The notes under the pieces: model-generated | The model's database searches: none | What the model was told of the DNA's origin: nothing | The model's input: only the letters and a program-made list of their open reading frames with translations | Program-made: the position numbers and the translations under genes | Assembly: GCA_021841985.1 (NCBI GenBank) | Contig: JAKCCP010000002.1 | Location: 1-8,479, forward strand | Direction: 5' to 3' | Source: Pseudomonadota bacterium | GTDB taxonomy: Bacteria; Pseudomonadota; Alphaproteobacteria; Acetobacterales; Acetobacteraceae | DNA length: 8,479 nucleotides | Shown here: positions 5,575 to 8,479 of the stretch, one piece after another | How positions within the stretch are numbered: position 1 is the first letter of the stretch | Layout of the letters: every line of letters begins with the position of its first letter

Positions 5575-6460
5575 GATAGAGCGGGAACTGGCAAAGCGCG
5601 AAAAACAGCGCGATCCGTGGATCGGCGGCAACCGGCAACACCGCGAGATAGAGCGCCATGTTGCGATTGCCGGCAACCAGCCCGACGGAGGCGGCCTGGC
5701 GCCGGCCAAGCCAGGCAAAGGCCAGCGCGGTTGCAAGATTGAGCCCGAAATCGGCGATGAAGGCGGCCAGCAGTGCCACGATCACCCAGCGCGGATCGTG
5801 AACGAGCCGCGCCGCCAGCCCATCCATCACCGCGAAGCCATAGAGCATCAGCAGCCACACCACGCCGCCATCGACCACCTCGCCGAGTGCCATGAGGCGC
5901 GCGGTGCCGAGTGCGCGGCGCAGCACCAGCGCCACGACAAGCGGCAAACCGACGGTGAGCGCAAGCCGCAGCATGAACGCCCCGGGTCCGATCGCCAGAT
6001 CGATCCCCATCAGCCAGTAGACCACCATCGGCGCGGTGAGCGGGACGAGGAACGTGGTGCCGAGCGTCATCAGCAGCGAAAGCTCGGGGTCAAGCCCGAC
6101 CAGCCGGGCGAAAGCCGGGGCGGAGAGCGCGCCGCAGCCGGTGGCGAAGATCACCACGCCGTGGCGGAGGCCGGGGTCGAGAGTGAAGGGTGCGAGGACG
6201 GCAAAGACCAGGAGCGGGGAAATTAGCAACTGAAAGGCGATGAGCACGGCGAGACGCAACGGTCGGCGAAGATGCGCGAAGGCGGCGGCGACATCGACAC
6301 GGAGCAGGACCAGCGTCATGAGGCCCAGCACCTCGGGGAGGATAAAATGGCGGAGCGCGTGGGCGAGGGGGGGGATCAGCAGGCCGCCGAAAATTCCCAC
6401 CGCCAGGAGCGGGCTGCCATGCCGGGCGGAGGCGGCGAGCGCGCGGTGCAACAGCTTCAT
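5501..6460 (-). CDS. BASS-superfamily (bile acid:sodium symporter-like) membrane protein
   Basis: This 319-residue polytopic protein has about eight to ten hydrophobic segments covering residues 18-304. A Gly/Pro-rich stretch, GCGALSAPAFARLVGLDPEL at 108-127 followed by FLVPLTAP at 137-144, resembles the first discontinuous-helix region of the BASS family. VAGNRNMALYLAVLP at 262-276 resembles the second crossover (usually E-x-G-x-QN-x-x-LA). The family imports organic anions with sodium, but here the Glu and Gln of that second motif appear to be Val262 and Arg266, so sodium dependence is doubtful and the substrate is unknown. The start at ATG 6460 has only a weak GGGGCGG upstream. It is divergent from the uvrD-type gene across 74 bases, and its 3' end overlaps metF by 74 bases. 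Other members of the wider BASS/AEC-like fold are possible assignments. Confidence 0.75.
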   Translation of the reverse strand: MKLLHRALAASARHGSPLLAVGIFGGLLIPPLAHALRHFILPEVLGLMTLVLLRVDVAAAFAHLRRPLRLAVLIAFQLLISPLLVFAVLAPFTLDPGLRHGVVIFATGCGALSAPAFARLVGLDPELSLLMTLGTTFLVPLTAPMVVYWLMGIDLAIGPGAFMLRLALTVGLPLVVALVLRRALGTARLMALGEVVDGGVVWLLMLYGFAVMDGLAARLVHDPRWVIVALLAAFIADFGLNLATALAFAWLGRRQAASVGLVAGNRNMALYLAVLPVAADPRIALFFALCQFPLYLSPFLLRPLYRRLMMRAPPPPLAA

Positions 6461-6475
6461 CGCCGCCCCGATGGG

Positions 6476-6526
6476 TTGGAGACCATCGCCATGCGTTCTA
6501 TACCTTCCACCGACGTTTTTTCGGAA
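6476..6526. promoter_or_regulatory. Candidate divergent promoters sharing a TATA core (BASS-like gene and uvrD-type gene)
   Basis: On the plus strand TTGGAG (6476-6481) is followed after exactly 17 bases by TATACC (6499-6504), placing a start about 24 bases before the uvrD ATG. On the minus strand TTCCGA (6526-6521) is followed after 18 bases by TATAGA (6502-6497). Both use the TATA at 6499-6502. The -10 hexamers match consensus at four of six positions and the -35 hexamers at three of six, so each is weak alone. Position within a short divergent gap is the main support. Confidence 0.3.
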
Positions 6527-6534
6527 TTTTTATC

Positions 6535-8479
6535 ATGGCCGAGCATCTCGCTGCGCTGAACCCCGAGCAGCGCATGGCTGTCGAGACGCTCGACGGCCCG
6601 GTGCTGGTGCTCGCCGGCGCCGGCACCGGCAAGACCCGCGTGCTCACCACTCGCTTCGCCCATATTCTCCTCTCCGGCCGTGCCACCCCGCATCAGGTGC
6701 TCGCTGTCACCTTCACCAACCGCGCCGCGCGTGAAATGCGCGAGCGCGTGGCAAACCTGCTTGGCCGGCCGGTGGAGGGGCTCTGGCTCGGCACGTTCCA
6801 CGCGCTCGCCGCGCGTATGCTGCGCCGTCACGCGGCCGCGGCGGGGCTGTCGCCGAATTTCACGATTCTCGACACGGATGACCAACTCCGCCTGCTCAAG
6901 CAGGTGATGGCGGCCGAGCGGATCGACGCCAAACGCTGGCCGCCGCCGCTCTTGATGAGCCAGATCCAGCGCTGGAAAGACCGCGCGCTCTCTCCCGCCC
7001 GGCTCGGCGCGGCCGATCTCGCACAGGCCGGCGATCTCGCGGGTGGGCGGATCGCTTCCCTCTATGGAGCCTACCAGGCCCGGCTCAAGGCCTTGAACGC
7101 CACCGATTTCGGCGATCTTCTGGTCTTCGTGACCGATATCCTCCGTGATCAGCCCGATATTCTCGCGGAATATCACCGCCGCTTCCGCTATATCCTGGTC
7201 GATGAATACCAGGACACCAATCTCGTCCAGTATCTCTGGTTGCGGCTGCTGGCGCAGGCTTCGAAAAATATTTGCTGCGTCGGCGATGACGACCAGAGCA
7301 TCTATTCCTGGCGTGGCGCCGAGATCGAGAACATCCTGCGCTTTGAGCAGGATTTCCCCGGCGCCGCTGTCATCCGGCTGGAACGCAATTATCGCTCGAC
7401 CGCGCCGATTCTCGCCTGCGCCGCGGCGTTGATCGCCCATAACCAAGGCCGGCTCGGCAAGACGCTTCGCCCCGGCGGCAAGGAGGCGGGCGGTGAAAAA
7501 GTGCGGATTCTGAGCCTATGGGACCAGGAGGAGGAGGCTCGCGCCGTCGGTCAGGCAATCGAGGATTTGCGCGCCGAGGGCGAAAAACTCACCGAAATGG
7601 CGGTTTTGATGCGCGCCGGCTTTCAGACCCGGGCCTTCGAGGAGCGGCTGATCACGCTCGGCATTCCCTATCGCGTGGTCGGTGGATTGCGTTTTTATGA
7701 ACGCGCCGAAATCCGCGATGCCATCGCCTATGCCCGCCTCCTCGTGCAGCCCGGCGACGATCTGGCGTTTGAGCGCGTCGTCAACACCCCGCGCCGTGGC
7801 GTCGGCACCGCCGCCCTTCAGACGCTGCATGTCCGCGCCCGCGCCGACGATACCGCGCTTACCACCGCCGCCGGCGCGCTGATCGCATCCGGCGCGTTGC
7901 GTGGCCGGGCGGGGGAGGGGGTGCGACGGTTGCTGGACGACCTCGGCCGCTGGCGCGCCCGGCTCGAAGCCGAAGGCCCGGTGGTCGCGATGCAATTCGT
8001 GCTCGACGAATCGGGCTATACCGACATGCTGAAAGCGGACAAATCGCCCGAGGCGCCGGGGCGGCTCGACAATCTCAAGGAATTCGTCCGTGCCCTCGCC
8101 GATTTCGAATCCCTCCAGGGCTTTCTCGATCACGTCGCGCTGGTCATGGAAAACGACGAGAACGCCGCCGGCGACCGGGTCAATCTGATGACGCTGCACG
8201 CCGCCAAGGGGCTCGAGTTCGACACAGTTTTTCTCCCCGGCTGGGAAGAGGGGCTGTTTCCCAACCAGCGCGCCCTCGATGAAGGCGGCGTCAAGTCGCT
8301 CGAGGAGGAACGCCGGCTCGCCTATGTCGGGCTGACGCGGGCAAAAAAGCGCGCGATCATCCTGCACGCCGCGCATCGCCGCATCTACGCCAACTGGCAG
8401 GATAGTATCCCGAGCCGCTTTCTCGACGAAATCCCCGAAGAACAAATCACCCGTGGCGGCACGGCGGCGTCCTCGCGAG
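6535..8479 (+). CDS. uvrD: UvrD/PcrA-type superfamily 1A DNA helicase (3' end outside window)
   Basis: An uninterrupted frame of 648 codons runs from ATG 6535 to the right edge. It encodes a 3'-5' SF1A helicase that uses ATP to unwind DNA in nucleotide excision and mismatch repair and to clear protein from DNA. All helicase motifs are visible in order: Q-motif LNPEQRMAV (8-16), Walker A AGAGTGKT (27-34), Ia TFTNRAAREM (59-68), Ib GTFHALAARML (86-96), II DEYQD (223-227), III GDDDQSIYSWRGA (250-262), IV RLERNYRST (281-289), V NLMTLHAAKGLEFD (550-563) and VI EERRLAYVGLTRAKKR (591-606). The GLFPNQRALDE block (574-584) is typical of UvrD/PcrA and not of Rep or the AddA/RecB nucleases. Bacterial UvrD/PcrA proteins are usually over 700 residues, so the flexible C-terminal tail is what is cut off. 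A modest GGAA at 6523-6526 sits 8 bases before the start. Key catalytic residues are intact. Confidence 0.95.
   Translation, partial: MAEHLAALNPEQRMAVETLDGPVLVLAGAGTGKTRVLTTRFAHILLSGRATPHQVLAVTFTNRAAREMRERVANLLGRPVEGLWLGTFHALAARMLRRHAAAAGLSPNFTILDTDDQLRLLKQVMAAERIDAKRWPPPLLMSQIQRWKDRALSPARLGAADLAQAGDLAGGRIASLYGAYQARLKALNATDFGDLLVFVTDILRDQPDILAEYHRRFRYILVDEYQDTNLVQYLWLRLLAQASKNICCVGDDDQSIYSWRGAEIENILRFEQDFPGAAVIRLERNYRSTAPILACAAALIAHNQGRLGKTLRPGGKEAGGEKVRILSLWDQEEEARAVGQAIEDLRAEGEKLTEMAVLMRAGFQTRAFEERLITLGIPYRVVGGLRFYERAEIRDAIAYARLLVQPGDDLAFERVVNTPRRGVGTAALQTLHVRARADDTALTTAAGALIASGALRGRAGEGVRRLLDDLGRWRARLEAEGPVVAMQFVLDESGYTDMLKADKSPEAPGRLDNLKEFVRALADFESLQGFLDHVALVMENDENAAGDRVNLMTLHAAKGLEFDTVFLPGWEEGLFPNQRALDEGGVKSLEEERRLAYVGLTRAKKRAIILHAAHRRIYANWQDSIPSRFLDEIPEEQITRGGTAASSR

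Noticed and set aside
5477..6226. Plus-strand frame of 249 codons opposite the transporter gene
   Set aside because: The translation is a His/Glu/Gln/Arg-rich shadow of hydrophobic codons on the other strand, and the minus-strand frame gives a coherent membrane protein.
6457..8445. Two long open frames on the minus strand (6457-7446 and 7516-8445), opposite the helicase gene
   Set aside because: They lie entirely antisense to a gene with every UvrD motif intact. Their translations are rich in Arg, Gly, Glu and His without any family signature, as expected for shadow frames in GC-rich coding DNA.

Overview
The window is GC-rich, densely coding bacterial chromosome. The MlaA, MlaC, MetF and UvrD/PcrA proteins all have an alphaproteobacterial look, and the style (GC-rich codons, short intergenic gaps, Ala/Arg/Leu-rich proteins) suggests the order Rhodospirillales, possibly the family Acetobacteraceae. 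That placement is inference from general resemblance, because no rRNA or other marker is present. I see no tRNA, rRNA, CRISPR array, insertion sequence or phage gene. This is mostly ordinary core chromosome, with one less familiar envelope-related gene pair at the left end.

Left block (1-2789, + strand): the 3' end of an unidentified gene (possibly a sulfotransferase), a polytopic membrane protein of the UPF0104 / lysylphosphatidylglycerol-synthase transmembrane (flippase-like) type, and a lipoprotein made of two tandem copies of a GNA1162/DUF799-like domain. The genes overlap by 11 and 4 bases, so they very likely form one translationally coupled operon. The duplicated lipoprotein is the least ordinary item in the window.

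Central block (2853-4315, - strand): mlaA (vacJ) followed by mlaC, the outer-membrane lipoprotein and periplasmic shuttle of the Mla phospholipid transport pathway. The inner-membrane MlaFED complex is not in this window. This pair converges on the duplicated lipoprotein gene. A 236-base divergent intergenic region (4316-4551) separates mlaA from metF. It contains a perfect GC-rich hairpin, a TATAGT hexamer and a short inverted repeat that could be regulatory.

Right block: metF (methylenetetrahydrofolate reductase, + strand) converges on and overlaps by 74 bases a minus-strand gene for a bile-acid:sodium-symporter-like (BASS superfamily) membrane protein whose usual sodium-binding residues appear to be replaced. 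A 74-base divergent gap with possible back-to-back promoters leads to a uvrD/pcrA-type helicase gene that runs off the right edge.

Functionally, the left and central blocks concern the cell envelope (membrane lipid or glycolipid handling, outer-membrane lipid asymmetry). MetF supplies methyl groups for methionine, and UvrD serves DNA repair. I find no convincing evidence of an entirely new multi-gene system. The best candidate for something undescribed is the coupled flippase-like protein and tandem-domain lipoprotein pair.
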